This document shows, piece after piece, positions 51,160 to 59,301 of a stretch of DNA of 64,000 bases. The stretch spans positions 104,162 to 168,161 of the forward strand of contig NZ_JASHKB010000006.1 in NCBI RefSeq assembly GCF_030732865.1, read 5' to 3'. Numbering within the stretch: position 1 is the stretch's first letter; each line of letters begins with the position of its first letter. This stretch comes from Roseitalea sp. MMSF_3546. Lineage in GTDB: Bacteria; Pseudomonadota; Alphaproteobacteria; Rhizobiales; Rhizobiaceae. The translations under genes and the position numbers were made by a program. Below the pieces are notes generated by a model, which saw only the letters and a list, made by a program, of their open reading frames with translations, did no database searches and was not told the origin of the DNA.

Positions 51160-51753
51160 ATGGCTGAGGCACGGAACATATTGGCGGCCGCGCGCCAGAG
51201 CGAGGACGAATTCAACATCGGCGAGCGCCTGCGGCTGCTGCGGACGCAGCATGGACTGTCTCAGACCGAACTCGCGCAGCGCAGCGGCATCAGCAACGTC
51301 ACGATCTCGCAGATCGAGCGCAACAAGATGGCACCGTCGATCGCGGTGCTGCACAACATCGTCAAGGCGTTTCCGGTTTCGCTTGCCGAGTTCTTCGACG
51401 GCCAGAGCGAAGACAGCGGCAAGGTCTTCTTCCGGAGGGAGGAACTGACGATCCTTCTGAACGGCACCGTGCGCATGCGGCAGGTCGGCCATCGCGGCAT
51501 CCTGCGCAGCCTTCAGCTCATCCATGTCGAGTATGATCCGGGCGCGGACAGCGGCCCGGAGATGCTCAGCCATGCGGGCGAGGAAGGCGGTGTCATCATC
51601 TCCGGCCGGCTCGAAGTCACGGTCGGCGACAAGACCGAAGTGCTCGAGGCCGGCGATGCATATCTGTTTCCCAGCACCGTTCCGCACCGTTTCCGAAATG
51701 TCGGCGACACGCCCTGCGTCATCGTCTGCAGTGCCGTGCCGCCCTCGGTCTGA
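51160..51753 (+). CDS. XRE-family regulator with C-terminal cupin domain (2)
   Basis: From the ATG at 51160 the protein has 197 residues; an upstream in-frame TTG at 51016 would put the operator repeats inside the gene and is unlikely. The HTH is GERLRLLRTQHGLSQTELAQ, then RSGISNVTISQIERNKM. The cupin has SHAGEEGGVIISGRLEVTVG and AGDAYLFPSTVPHRFRNVGD, like PuuR. It is divergent from the M20/TRAP operon and very similar in its cupin half to the XRE-cupin regulator at 54963-55574. Confidence 0.9.
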   Translation: MAEARNILAAARQSEDEFNIGERLRLLRTQHGLSQTELAQRSGISNVTISQIERNKMAPSIAVLHNIVKAFPVSLAEFFDGQSEDSGKVFFRREELTILLNGTVRMRQVGHRGILRSLQLIHVEYDPGADSGPEMLSHAGEEGGVIISGRLEVTVGDKTEVLEAGDAYLFPSTVPHRFRNVGDTPCVIVCSAVPPSV

Positions 51754-51789
51754 ACGAATGCGTCCGAATGCTCTCGACGGAGTATCGCG

Positions 51790-52704
51790 GTGAAGTTCCG
51801 GCAGATCGAGGCGTTCTACTGGCTCGTCCAACTGCGCAGCTACAAGCGCGTCGCCGACCAGCTCAATATCACCCAGCCGGCCGTCACCGCCCGGATCACG
51901 ACGCTGGAGGACTCGCTTGGCTTCCACCTGATCGACCGGTCCGCACCGCAATTCGCGCTGACCGGCCGGGGCACCGAGCTTTACGGCTATGCCGAAGCCT
52001 TCGTGAAGCTGCGCGACCAGATGAACGCCAGCATGCGAGCGACGCAAAGGCGCCGTTTTGCGATCGGTGTCGTCGGCATCATAGCGCTGACCTGGGGGCC
52101 ACTGCTGCGCGAGGCGGTTGCCGAGCAGTTCCCCGAACTCATCGTCGATTTCCACTACGCGTTCAGCGATTCCGAGATGCGCGAACGGGTTCGGGCCGGC
52201 CTGCTCGACCTGGCGTTCGTGGCCTCCGATGCGCAACTCGTGCCGAAAGGTTCCGACTTCGCCGTCGTCTACGACATCGGTTGGGTGGGTCGTTCCGACA
52301 TCTGCGCGGCGGCGGGCAAGCCGCTCACTTCGGATGAACTGGGCCAGCTTCCCCTGATCTATGGGCCGAAGACCTCGCTCATGTTCGATTTCGCCCGCGA
52401 ATCCAGCGGCGACGTCTCCTCCGGACCGAACGCGCGCCACAACTCGTTGTCTTTGTCGACCAGCCTCGATCTGGCCCGGCTCGGCTATGGCGTCGCGGCG
52501 GTTCCGCTCGCCGCCGCCGAAGACGACATCGCCGCCGGACGCCTGCTCGAACTGGCGACGACCGAGCCTCGCAAGCAGATCGCCGTCCACTGCATCTTCA
52601 CCAATCGGCATCGCGCCAAACAGTGCGCCGCCATTCTGACGATCGCACGTGCCTGCGCCGATGCCTGGTGCGCGGCACATCCCTGCCATGCGCGCCTGAT
52701 CTGA
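51790..52704 (+). CDS. LysR-family transcriptional regulator
   Basis: The protein has 304 residues, starting at a GTG at 51790. The N-terminal winged HTH is FRQIEAFYWLVQLRSYKRVA, then DQLNITQPAVTARITTLEDS and FALTGRGTELYGYAEAF. A periplasmic-binding-like effector domain follows. It is 36 bases behind the XRE-cupin gene and may be co-transcribed. Its target could be the TRAP/M20 operon or the hydrolase/aminotransferase pair it converges on. Confidence 0.9.
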   Translation: MKFRQIEAFYWLVQLRSYKRVADQLNITQPAVTARITTLEDSLGFHLIDRSAPQFALTGRGTELYGYAEAFVKLRDQMNASMRATQRRRFAIGVVGIIALTWGPLLREAVAEQFPELIVDFHYAFSDSEMRERVRAGLLDLAFVASDAQLVPKGSDFAVVYDIGWVGRSDICAAAGKPLTSDELGQLPLIYGPKTSLMFDFARESSGDVSSGPNARHNSLSLSTSLDLARLGYGVAAVPLAAAEDDIAAGRLLELATTEPRKQIAVHCIFTNRHRAKQCAAILTIARACADAWCAAHPCHARLI

Positions 52705-52748
52705 GATCGCCCCGACCAGGAATTGGTCCCCGGCGGTGCGCGATGCCG

Positions 52749-53540
52749 TCACTCCAGTGCGCCGAGAAAGTCATTGGCCACGCGGTGAAACGCTTCGGGC
52801 ATCTCCAGAAACCCCAGATGGCCCGACGGCAGCACTTCGAGCCAGGCGTCCGCGATGCTGTCCGCCAGTTGTCGAGACATGTGCGGCGGCGTGCAATGGT
52901 CGTCGGCACCGGCGATCACCAGCGTGGGGCATGCGATTCGGTCGAGCCTGTCGAGCGTGTCATGGGCAACGATCATGTCGATCCGCGCCAGCGCGATGTC
53001 CATATCGAGCGGTCCGCGCGAGGCAGCCTCGATCCACGCCTCCACCGCCTCCGGATGATCTCGCGTGAAGGCCGGCGAGAACAGGAAAAGGCTGTTTGCC
53101 TCGGTGGTCGCCCGCAGGCCGCTGTCGCGCAGCATCGTGCGGCGAACCTCGAACTGTCGGTCGTAATAGGCGTCCGAGCGGGCCAGCGAATTGGCCAGCA
53201 CGATCGCCGAGACCGTATCGCCGTGGTCGATGGCCATCTCCTGGGCGATCGCGCCGCCAGTCGACGAGCCGAGGACAGCGACCGGGCCGATGTCGAGCGA
53301 GCGCACAAGCCCTGCCATATCGCGCGCGTGCTGCGCGATCGTCATGCCCTCGCGCACGTGATCGGACCGGCCGGTGCCGCGATGATCGGGCAGGATCACG
53401 CTATGGGACCGGGCGAACAGATCCACCTGGGGCCCCCAACTGCGACCGATACCCGCAAGCCCGGCGAGCATGAGCAGTGGCGGTCCGTCCCCGAGCACCT
53501 CGTAGTGGATCGATACGCCATCATTGTCATGAACGGGCAT
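52749..53540 (-). CDS. Alpha/beta hydrolase
   Basis: The protein has 263 residues. The oxyanion region (LMLAGLAGIGRSWGPQVDLF), DHRGTGRSD, the nucleophile elbow GSSTGG (Ser in V-L-G-S-S-T-G-G), the acid in GADDHCTPP and His in SGHLGFLEMPEAFH form a plausible triad. It resembles enol-lactonase/AMP-lyase-like hydrolases of the 3-oxoadipate type. It sits 2 bases downstream of the aminotransferase gene in the same operon; the substrate is unknown. Confidence 0.85.
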   Translation of the reverse strand: MPVHDNDGVSIHYEVLGDGPPLLMLAGLAGIGRSWGPQVDLFARSHSVILPDHRGTGRSDHVREGMTIAQHARDMAGLVRSLDIGPVAVLGSSTGGAIAQEMAIDHGDTVSAIVLANSLARSDAYYDRQFEVRRTMLRDSGLRATTEANSLFLFSPAFTRDHPEAVEAWIEAASRGPLDMDIALARIDMIVAHDTLDRLDRIACPTLVIAGADDHCTPPHMSRQLADSIADAWLEVLPSGHLGFLEMPEAFHRVANDFLGALE

Positions 53541-53541
53541 T

Positions 53542-54897
53542 TCAAACGCCCTCCGACGCGGTGGCGAGCGCGATTTCGAGGCAGTCGGCGATGAAGTCCA
53601 TATCCTCGAGCGTCGCGCACATGGGCGGCGTGATGCGCAGCACGTTGCCGGCAAACCCGGCCCGCCCGACGAGACATCCCATCTGCCGCAGTGCTTCGAG
53701 CGCCAGGTCCGTCTCCGCGCGCGCGGGTTCCTTGGTGGCGCGATCGCGAACCAGTTCGACGCCGATCATCAGTCCGCGCCCGCGAATGTCGCCGATCAGC
53801 GCCTGCTTCCCGGCAAGATTGTCCAGCCGTTCCAGCAGCCGCGCACCGCAGGCGCGGGCATTGTCCACCATTGACGCCGCATCGATCTCTTCCAGTACCG
53901 CCAGCCCCGCCGCGCACGCCAGCGGGCTGCCGCCATAGGTGTTGTAGGTCATCTTCTGGCCCAGCACCTCGGCGATCTCCCGGCGCGTGACGAGAGCGCC
54001 GATCGGAAAGCCGTTGCCGATGCCCTTGGCCATGGTGACGATGTCCGGCGTGACCCCGTGCGCCTCGAAACCCCAGTAGGCGTCGCCCGTGCGACCGAAA
54101 CCGGTCTGCACCTCGTCGGCGATGTAGAGCCCGCCGGCCTGGCGGACATGCGTCGCCGCGGCGGACAGGAATCCCGGAGGCGGCTCGACCACGCCGCCGA
54201 CACCCTGGATCGTTTCGGCAAAGAACGCCGCGATCCGGCCCGGCGTCGCCTCGGCAATGTGCGTGGCGATCTGCTCGGCACAATGCTCGCCCGCGCCGGG
54301 CTCGTCATGGGCCCACGGCCCCCGATAGGCATAGATCCATCCCGCGCGCGAAATGCCCGGATCGGCCGGCAACGGATAGCGCCAGCTCTGGTGCGCGATC
54401 AGCGGCACGATCCCCGACAGGGTTCCGTGAAACGCATTGCGCAGGCCGATCACGTCGTAATTGCCGGTGAACAGCCTTGCCGCCATGATCGCCATGTCAT
54501 TGGCTTCCGAGCCGGAGTTGAACAGGATCACGGTGTCGAGCGGATCGGGAAAGCGGGCCGCGAGTTCGCGCGCATAGGCGCTGACGGTCGGATTGAGGTA
54601 GTGCATCGAGTTGTGCATGATCCGCCCGGCCTGCTCGGCCACCGCGGACAGAAGGCGCGGATTGGCGTGTCCGATGCTGGTCGTCAGCACACCGCCGAAG
54701 GCGTCGAGATAACGCCGGCCTGTCTCGTCGTAGACATACTGGCCATGCCCCGAGACAAGCATCAGCGGTTCGCGGTACATGTGCCCGATGTGCGGCGACA
54801 GATGGCTGCGGCGATCGGCATGGACCGCCTCGCGGGGCGGCCCAGCATAGGCTGGCGGCTGCACATCCACATCGGGTAGGCTCGGCATTTCGGACAT
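53542..54897 (-). CDS. Class III aminotransferase (AGXT2-like)
   Basis: The protein has 451 residues, starting at the ATG at 54897 (GGAG 6 bases upstream). PLP-enzyme motifs are DTVILFNSGSEANDMAIMAA, GLRNAFHGTLSG, the Asp in GLYIADEVQTGFGRTGDAYW and the Schiff-base Lys in IVTMAKGIGNGFPIGALV. The sequence resembles alanine-glyoxylate aminotransferase 2 and omega-amino-acid transaminases. It is divergent from an XRE-cupin regulator, and the repeated TGGCAATAATAGTT element covers the start region. Confidence 0.9.
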   Translation of the reverse strand: MSEMPSLPDVDVQPPAYAGPPREAVHADRRSHLSPHIGHMYREPLMLVSGHGQYVYDETGRRYLDAFGGVLTTSIGHANPRLLSAVAEQAGRIMHNSMHYLNPTVSAYARELAARFPDPLDTVILFNSGSEANDMAIMAARLFTGNYDVIGLRNAFHGTLSGIVPLIAHQSWRYPLPADPGISRAGWIYAYRGPWAHDEPGAGEHCAEQIATHIAEATPGRIAAFFAETIQGVGGVVEPPPGFLSAAATHVRQAGGLYIADEVQTGFGRTGDAYWGFEAHGVTPDIVTMAKGIGNGFPIGALVTRREIAEVLGQKMTYNTYGGSPLACAAGLAVLEEIDAASMVDNARACGARLLERLDNLAGKQALIGDIRGRGLMIGVELVRDRATKEPARAETDLALEALRQMGCLVGRAGFAGNVLRITPPMCATLEDMDFIADCLEIALATASEGV

Positions 54898-54918
54898 CGG
54901 ACGCTCCGCTGGCGGGAT

Positions 54919-54938
54919 TGGCAATAATAGTTTCCATT
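54919..54938. promoter_or_regulatory. Repeated operator-like element, copy A
   Basis: TGGCAATAATAGTTTCCATT lies between the divergent aminotransferase and XRE-cupin genes. It shares 18 of 20 bases with copy B before the TRAP operon (55626-55645). Confidence 0.65.
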
Positions 54939-54962
54939 TTGCGGATAACTGAGACGGGGAAC

Positions 54963-55574
54963 GTGGTCAACGTGGCAAATCGGTTGCAAGAAGGCGGGCA
55001 AGCGAATGTGCCCGTTGCGGACGATGCGAAAGCGGACTTCGGAACGCAGATGAGACAGATGCGCGAGCGCGCCGGCCTGACGCAGCGTGAACTGGCCCGC
55101 AGGATCGGTGCGAGCCATACCGCCGTCGCCAAGATCGAGCGCGGCGATGTGAGCCCCACCTATGCGATGATGCAAAGGATCGCCGCGGCGTTCAATCTGA
55201 ACCTGATCGAGTTCCTGGACGGTCATTCGACCGAAGACGACAAGGTCTTCTTCGCCCAAGCCGACCTGACAACCCTCATCTCGGGGCCGATCACAGTCAA
55301 GCAGATCGGCCGCAACCTGCGCAAGCACGCCCTGCAGATGATGATCGACCGGTACGAACCCGGCGCCGATTCGGGCCTCCCGCTGCTCAGCCATGCCGGG
55401 GAGGAGGCCGGCGTCATCGTTCAGGGTTGTCTTGAGGTCACAGTCGGCGACCGCGTCCGGACGTTGACCGCGGGCGAAGCCTATTTCTTCGAGAGCCGCA
55501 TCCCGCATCGCTTTCGCAATCCGGGCGACGAGGTCTGTCTCGTTATCGCCGCCGGCACGCCGCCGAGCTTCTAG
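54963..55574 (+). CDS. XRE-family regulator with C-terminal cupin domain (3)
   Basis: The protein has about 203 residues from a GTG at 54963; other non-ATG starts nearby (TTG 54918, GTG 54972) are possible, so the start is uncertain. The HTH is GTQMRQMRERAGLTQRELAR, then RIGASHTAVAKIERGDV. The cupin has SHAGEEAGVIVQGCLEVTVG and AGEAYFFESRIPHRFRNPGD. It lies between the divergent aminotransferase gene and the co-directional TRAP operon, and a near-identical DNA element precedes both, so it probably controls both. Confidence 0.88.
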   Translation: MVNVANRLQEGGQANVPVADDAKADFGTQMRQMRERAGLTQRELARRIGASHTAVAKIERGDVSPTYAMMQRIAAAFNLNLIEFLDGHSTEDDKVFFAQADLTTLISGPITVKQIGRNLRKHALQMMIDRYEPGADSGLPLLSHAGEEAGVIVQGCLEVTVGDRVRTLTAGEAYFFESRIPHRFRNPGDEVCLVIAAGTPPSF

Positions 55575-55625
55575 ATCGCAATAGATTTCTCTGATCGGCG
55601 GCCAAGAAACTTTGAAGCGTCCGAC

Positions 55626-55645
55626 TGGCAATAATAGTTGACATT
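55626..55645. promoter_or_regulatory. Repeated operator-like element, copy B
   Basis: TGGCAATAATAGTTGACATT lies 52 bases upstream of the TRAP solute-binding protein gene, matching copy A (54919-54938) in 18 of 20 bases. It contains TTGACA, so the regulator would cover a -35 box. Confidence 0.68.
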
Positions 55646-55697
55646 CCGCCTGCCGGGCAGTCACGCTTGCGGCGTCCAGAAAGGGAGGCCGCAACCA

Positions 55698-56708
55698 ATG
55701 TCCCCGTCCAGAAAATCACCGCTCGCCGCCGGCGCGGCCACGCTGTTGATCGCCGCAACCGCATTTGCGGGCAGCGCCGCCGCCGAGACCTGGCGCATGG
55801 CGACAAAGGTTCCCGCCGACAGTCCGGAGGGTCGCATCTACCAGCGTTTCGCCGAAAAGGTCGAAGAGTTTTCGAACGGCGAGATGGAGATCCGGATCTT
55901 CCCGAGCGAACAGCTTGGCGCCAGTGACGCGGTTCTCGAGCAGCTCAAGCAGGGCACGGTGCACATCTACGCCGAGGGGACGACGCTGCTGATCAAGTTC
56001 GTGCCGGATATCGCCTGGGAAAGCGCGCCCTTCCTGTTCGACGACCGCGCCCATTGGGAGCGGTTCAACAAGACCGATCTGGCGCAAGGCTGGTACCGGC
56101 AGGCCGCCGAGGAATCGGGTGTCATGGTCCTGGGTGACCCGACGGCGATCCTGCGTGGGCCGTACCGGGTCATGGTGTCGAAGGTCGACGTGCAGAGCTT
56201 TGAAGATTTGCAGGGCCTCAAGCTGCGACTGTCGCCCAACAAGCTGGCGCTTGCCATGTGGACGCACATGGGCGCCGACATCCGGACGCTGGCCTTCACC
56301 GAGGTCTACCAGGCGATCGACACGGGCATCGTCGAGGCCGTCAACAGCCCCATCAGCCTGGTCGAAAGCATGCGCTTCTACGAGGTGGCGCCGCATATCG
56401 CAAAGCACAGCGAGTATGAGCAGGCGATCGGACTGATGACGAATCGCCAAGCCTTCGAGGGCTTGGAGCCGGACCTCCAGCAGGCGTTGCTGCGCGCGCA
56501 GGCCGAGGCGGGCGCATACAGCTATGAACTGCTCAACCAGATCACCGACGAATCGATCGCACGCATGAAAGCGGCCGGTGCCACGTTCACCGTGCTCGAT
56601 CGCCAGCCGTTCATCGACAGCATGGCCGAATTCTATGCCGAAATGGCCGAAAGGGGCGAACTGCCGGAAGGCTTCCTCCGAGCGGTCGAAGCGACCCGGG
56701 AGCCTTGA
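55698..56708 (+). CDS. TRAP transporter solute-binding protein (DctP type) 2
   Basis: The protein has 336 residues with a signal peptide (AGAATLLIAATAFAGSAAA). The mature start ETWRMATKVPADSPEGRIYQ, the ligand-binding Arg in DLQGLKLRLSPNKLALAMW and TEVYQAIDTGIVEAVNSPIS match DctP proteins. It starts at the ATG at 55698 (GGGAGG upstream) and is the first gene of the second TRAP/M20 operon. Confidence 0.92.
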   Translation: MSPSRKSPLAAGAATLLIAATAFAGSAAAETWRMATKVPADSPEGRIYQRFAEKVEEFSNGEMEIRIFPSEQLGASDAVLEQLKQGTVHIYAEGTTLLIKFVPDIAWESAPFLFDDRAHWERFNKTDLAQGWYRQAAEESGVMVLGDPTAILRGPYRVMVSKVDVQSFEDLQGLKLRLSPNKLALAMWTHMGADIRTLAFTEVYQAIDTGIVEAVNSPISLVESMRFYEVAPHIAKHSEYEQAIGLMTNRQAFEGLEPDLQQALLRAQAEAGAYSYELLNQITDESIARMKAAGATFTVLDRQPFIDSMAEFYAEMAERGELPEGFLRAVEATREP

Positions 56709-56729
56709 TCGACGACCAGGACGACCACG

Positions 56730-57290
56730 GTGAACTCCAGCAACATGTTGCACAAGAGCATTGCAACGCTCGGCACGGCGCTTGCCACGCTCGCAACCGT
56801 GCACCGCGGCCTGGCCAATATCTGCCTGGCCGGGATGCTTTGCACGACGGCGCTGATCATCGTCCTGCGACCTTTCGGGATGTCCATCTACTGGCTCTGG
56901 CCATGGTCGATGCAGCTCTTCGTCTGGATGACGTTTTTCGGCTTCTTCGCCGTCTACCACAGAGGGTCGGACATCGAGGTGGACTTTATAGTTCGACGGC
57001 TTGGCCGCCGTGCCTTGATCGCGAGCTGGTACTTCGCCCGACTGACCGTGCTGTTCGTGATGGTCGTCATGCTTATCGAAATGCCCAAGGTCATTGCGCT
57101 TCAGCGCGGCGTAATCGACGGGGTGGTCACGCCCTGGGGCACCGAGCTTGAACGCTACACGCTGTCGGTGCCGTTGATGACGAGTTGCATGCTGATCGCC
57201 GCGACCGCGGTCGTCGACATGCTCAAGTCCGCGCTCGGTCTCGAGGACCCCCATCGCCTTCCCAGCGAAGCCACGGGAGCGGACCGGTGA
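56730..57290 (+). CDS. TRAP transporter small permease (DctQ type) 2
   Basis: The protein has 186 residues, starting at a GTG at 56730; an internal ATG at codon 6 is an alternative. Hydrophobic helices include ICLAGMLCTTALIIVLRPFG, WPWSMQLFVWMTFFGFFAVY and YFARLTVLFVMVVMLIEMP. HRGSDIEVDFIVRRL resembles the usual loop. The stop overlaps the DctM start (GTGA). Confidence 0.88.
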   Translation: MNSSNMLHKSIATLGTALATLATVHRGLANICLAGMLCTTALIIVLRPFGMSIYWLWPWSMQLFVWMTFFGFFAVYHRGSDIEVDFIVRRLGRRALIASWYFARLTVLFVMVVMLIEMPKVIALQRGVIDGVVTPWGTELERYTLSVPLMTSCMLIAATAVVDMLKSALGLEDPHRLPSEATGADR

Positions 57291-58579
57291 GTGGCGCCGT
57301 TGTCTTTGCGGGCTTCATCATTCTGGTGATCCTGCGCGTGCCGATCTCGATGGCGATCGGAGCGTCCGTGATCGCGGCTTTCGCATGGGCCGGCTTCGCG
57401 AGTGATCTCTACATCGTGCCCCAGCAGGTGCTCGACGGCGTCAACAAGTCTTCTCTGCTCGCGGTGCCATTCTTCATCATGGCCGGCAACCTGATGAATG
57501 CCGCCGGCATGACTGACAGGATCTTCGCATTTGCCTCGGCGCTGGTCGGCCATTTCCGCGCCGGGCTCGCACAGGTCAACGTGCTTTCGTCGATGATCTT
57601 CGCCGGCGTATCAGGGGCCGCCGTGGCCGATGCCGCAGGGCTCGGCGCGATCGAGATCAAGGCCATGCGCGAACGCGGCTACAAGCCTGAATTTGCGGCC
57701 GCCGTGACGGCATGCTCGGCGTGCGTCGGACCACTCATTCCGCCCTCGGTCGGTTTGCTTGTCTACGCCTTTCTCGCCCAGCAAAGCGTCGAGCGAATGT
57801 TCCTGGCCGGACTTGTCCCCGGCATTCTGGTCGGCCTTTCGCTGATGGTCTTCAATCGCGTGCTGGCGGTGCGCGGAGACTTTCCGGTCGAGAAGCGCGC
57901 CACGCCGGCGGCCGTCGTGCGGACGGGACGGGACGGCCTGCTGGCGCTCGTGGCGCCCGCCATCATCCTCGGCGGCATCCTTTTCGGCCTGACAACGGCA
58001 ACCGAGGCCGGCGTTCTGGCGTGCATGTACGGCCTTTTCGTCGGGTTTTTGTACCGGACGCTGACGCCGAAGGTGATCTGGCGCGTTCTGACCGACACCA
58101 TGATGATGACCTCCGTGATCATGATCATCATCGGATTCTCGATTGCCATGGGCTGGCTGCTCGCGGTGCAGCAGGTGCCCCAGGCAATTGGCGAAACGCT
58201 TTTCTCGCTGACCGACAATCCCAATGTGTTTCTGGGCCTGCTGCTCGTGTTCATCCTGCTGATCGGCATGGTCGTCGAGGGCATCCCGGCCAAGCTCTTG
58301 CTCGTGCCGATGCTGCTTCCGATCATCGATGCATACGGTATCGATCGCGTCCATTTCGGGATCATACTGCAGCTCGGCTTGCTGATCGGCATCGTCACGC
58401 CGCCCATGGGCATCGGGCTCTACATCATGGTCGAGGTGGGCAAGGTACCCTTCGAGAAGGTCATGTTTGCCTGCATTCCGTTCCTCGTTCCCTTGTTCGC
58501 GGCCTGGATCCTGATCACGTTCGTGCCGGAACTTACCACATGGCTGCCCGACCTCGTGCTCGGCGAGGACAGCTCATGA
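57287..58579 (+). CDS. TRAP transporter large permease (DctM type) 2
   Basis: The protein has 430 residues, starting at a GTG. Typical motifs are LLAVPFFIMAGNLMNAAGMT, GVSGAAVADAAGLGAIEIKA, VTACSACVGPLIPPSVGLLV and IVTPPMGIGLYIM. It overlaps the next gene (ATGA), so transport and metabolism are coupled. Confidence 0.93.
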   Translation: MSGAVVFAGFIILVILRVPISMAIGASVIAAFAWAGFASDLYIVPQQVLDGVNKSSLLAVPFFIMAGNLMNAAGMTDRIFAFASALVGHFRAGLAQVNVLSSMIFAGVSGAAVADAAGLGAIEIKAMRERGYKPEFAAAVTACSACVGPLIPPSVGLLVYAFLAQQSVERMFLAGLVPGILVGLSLMVFNRVLAVRGDFPVEKRATPAAVVRTGRDGLLALVAPAIILGGILFGLTTATEAGVLACMYGLFVGFLYRTLTPKVIWRVLTDTMMMTSVIMIIIGFSIAMGWLLAVQQVPQAIGETLFSLTDNPNVFLGLLLVFILLIGMVVEGIPAKLLLVPMLLPIIDAYGIDRVHFGIILQLGLLIGIVTPPMGIGLYIMVEVGKVPFEKVMFACIPFLVPLFAAWILITFVPELTTWLPDLVLGEDSS

Positions 58580-59301
58580 GGTTCAATCTGCGCGCTATGC
58601 CGCCTCCCCTTCCATCGGCTCTGATCGAGCGCGCGGTCAACGTTGAGACGGCGACACTTGGACATATGAGCTTCATCGGCTTTCCAGACGGCGCCATAGC
58701 CGCGATCTCGCCGATGCGGACGGCGGGGACTGCCGTGACGCTGGCCCTGCCCGGCCCCGACTCGGCGGTGCTTCACCATGCGTGCGGGTTCGTTCGCGCC
58801 GGGGACGTCGTCGTGATCGACCGGCTCGGCGACCGGCGCCACGCCTGCGTCGGCGGCGGCGTGGCGCGGGCGCTCAAACAGCGCGGCTGCGCCGGTGTCG
58901 TCATTGACGGCCCGGCAACCGACCTGGACGAGATCCGCGCCGAAGGGCTCGGCGTCTGGTGCCGCGGCACCGCGGCGACCACGACGACCGCACTTGCCTT
59001 CGGCGGGTATCTGAATGTGGACATTTGTTGCGGCGGTGCCGTCGTCCATCCGGGCGACCTGATCATCGCCGATATGTCCGGCGTCGCCGTGGTGCCCGCC
59101 GCCGAATCGGCCCAGACGGTGGCCCAAGCTCTTGAACGACAAGACCGCGCGGACGCGACCATGATCGCGCTTTCCGAAGGAAGGGCGCTTGGCGAACTTT
59201 CGGGCGCAACGGCACGCCTGAGGGCGATGCCTGCCCCGGCCCCGGCCCCGACGGTCATGCCAGCCGAAGCGAGCAATTCCGGGCGAGGGCCCCGACAATG
59301 A
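58576..59301 (+). CDS. RraA-like/aldolase-family protein with altered catalytic residue
   Basis: The protein has 241 residues, starting at an ATG overlapping DctM (ATGA). The family pattern is visible in GDVVVIDRLGDRRHACVGGG, GCAGVVIDGPATDLDEI and PGDLIIADMSGVAVVP. In 4-hydroxy-4-methyl-2-oxoglutarate/CHA aldolases the motif reads D-G-x-x-R-D; here it is DGPATD, with Thr115 in place of the catalytic Arg. It is therefore probably not a standard pyruvate aldolase. A Pro/Ala-rich tail of about 30 residues is extra. It lies between the permease and amidohydrolase genes. Confidence 0.78.
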   Translation: MRFNLRAMPPPLPSALIERAVNVETATLGHMSFIGFPDGAIAAISPMRTAGTAVTLALPGPDSAVLHHACGFVRAGDVVVIDRLGDRRHACVGGGVARALKQRGCAGVVIDGPATDLDEIRAEGLGVWCRGTAATTTTALAFGGYLNVDICCGGAVVHPGDLIIADMSGVAVVPAAESAQTVAQALERQDRADATMIALSEGRALGELSGATARLRAMPAPAPAPTVMPAEASNSGRGPRQ

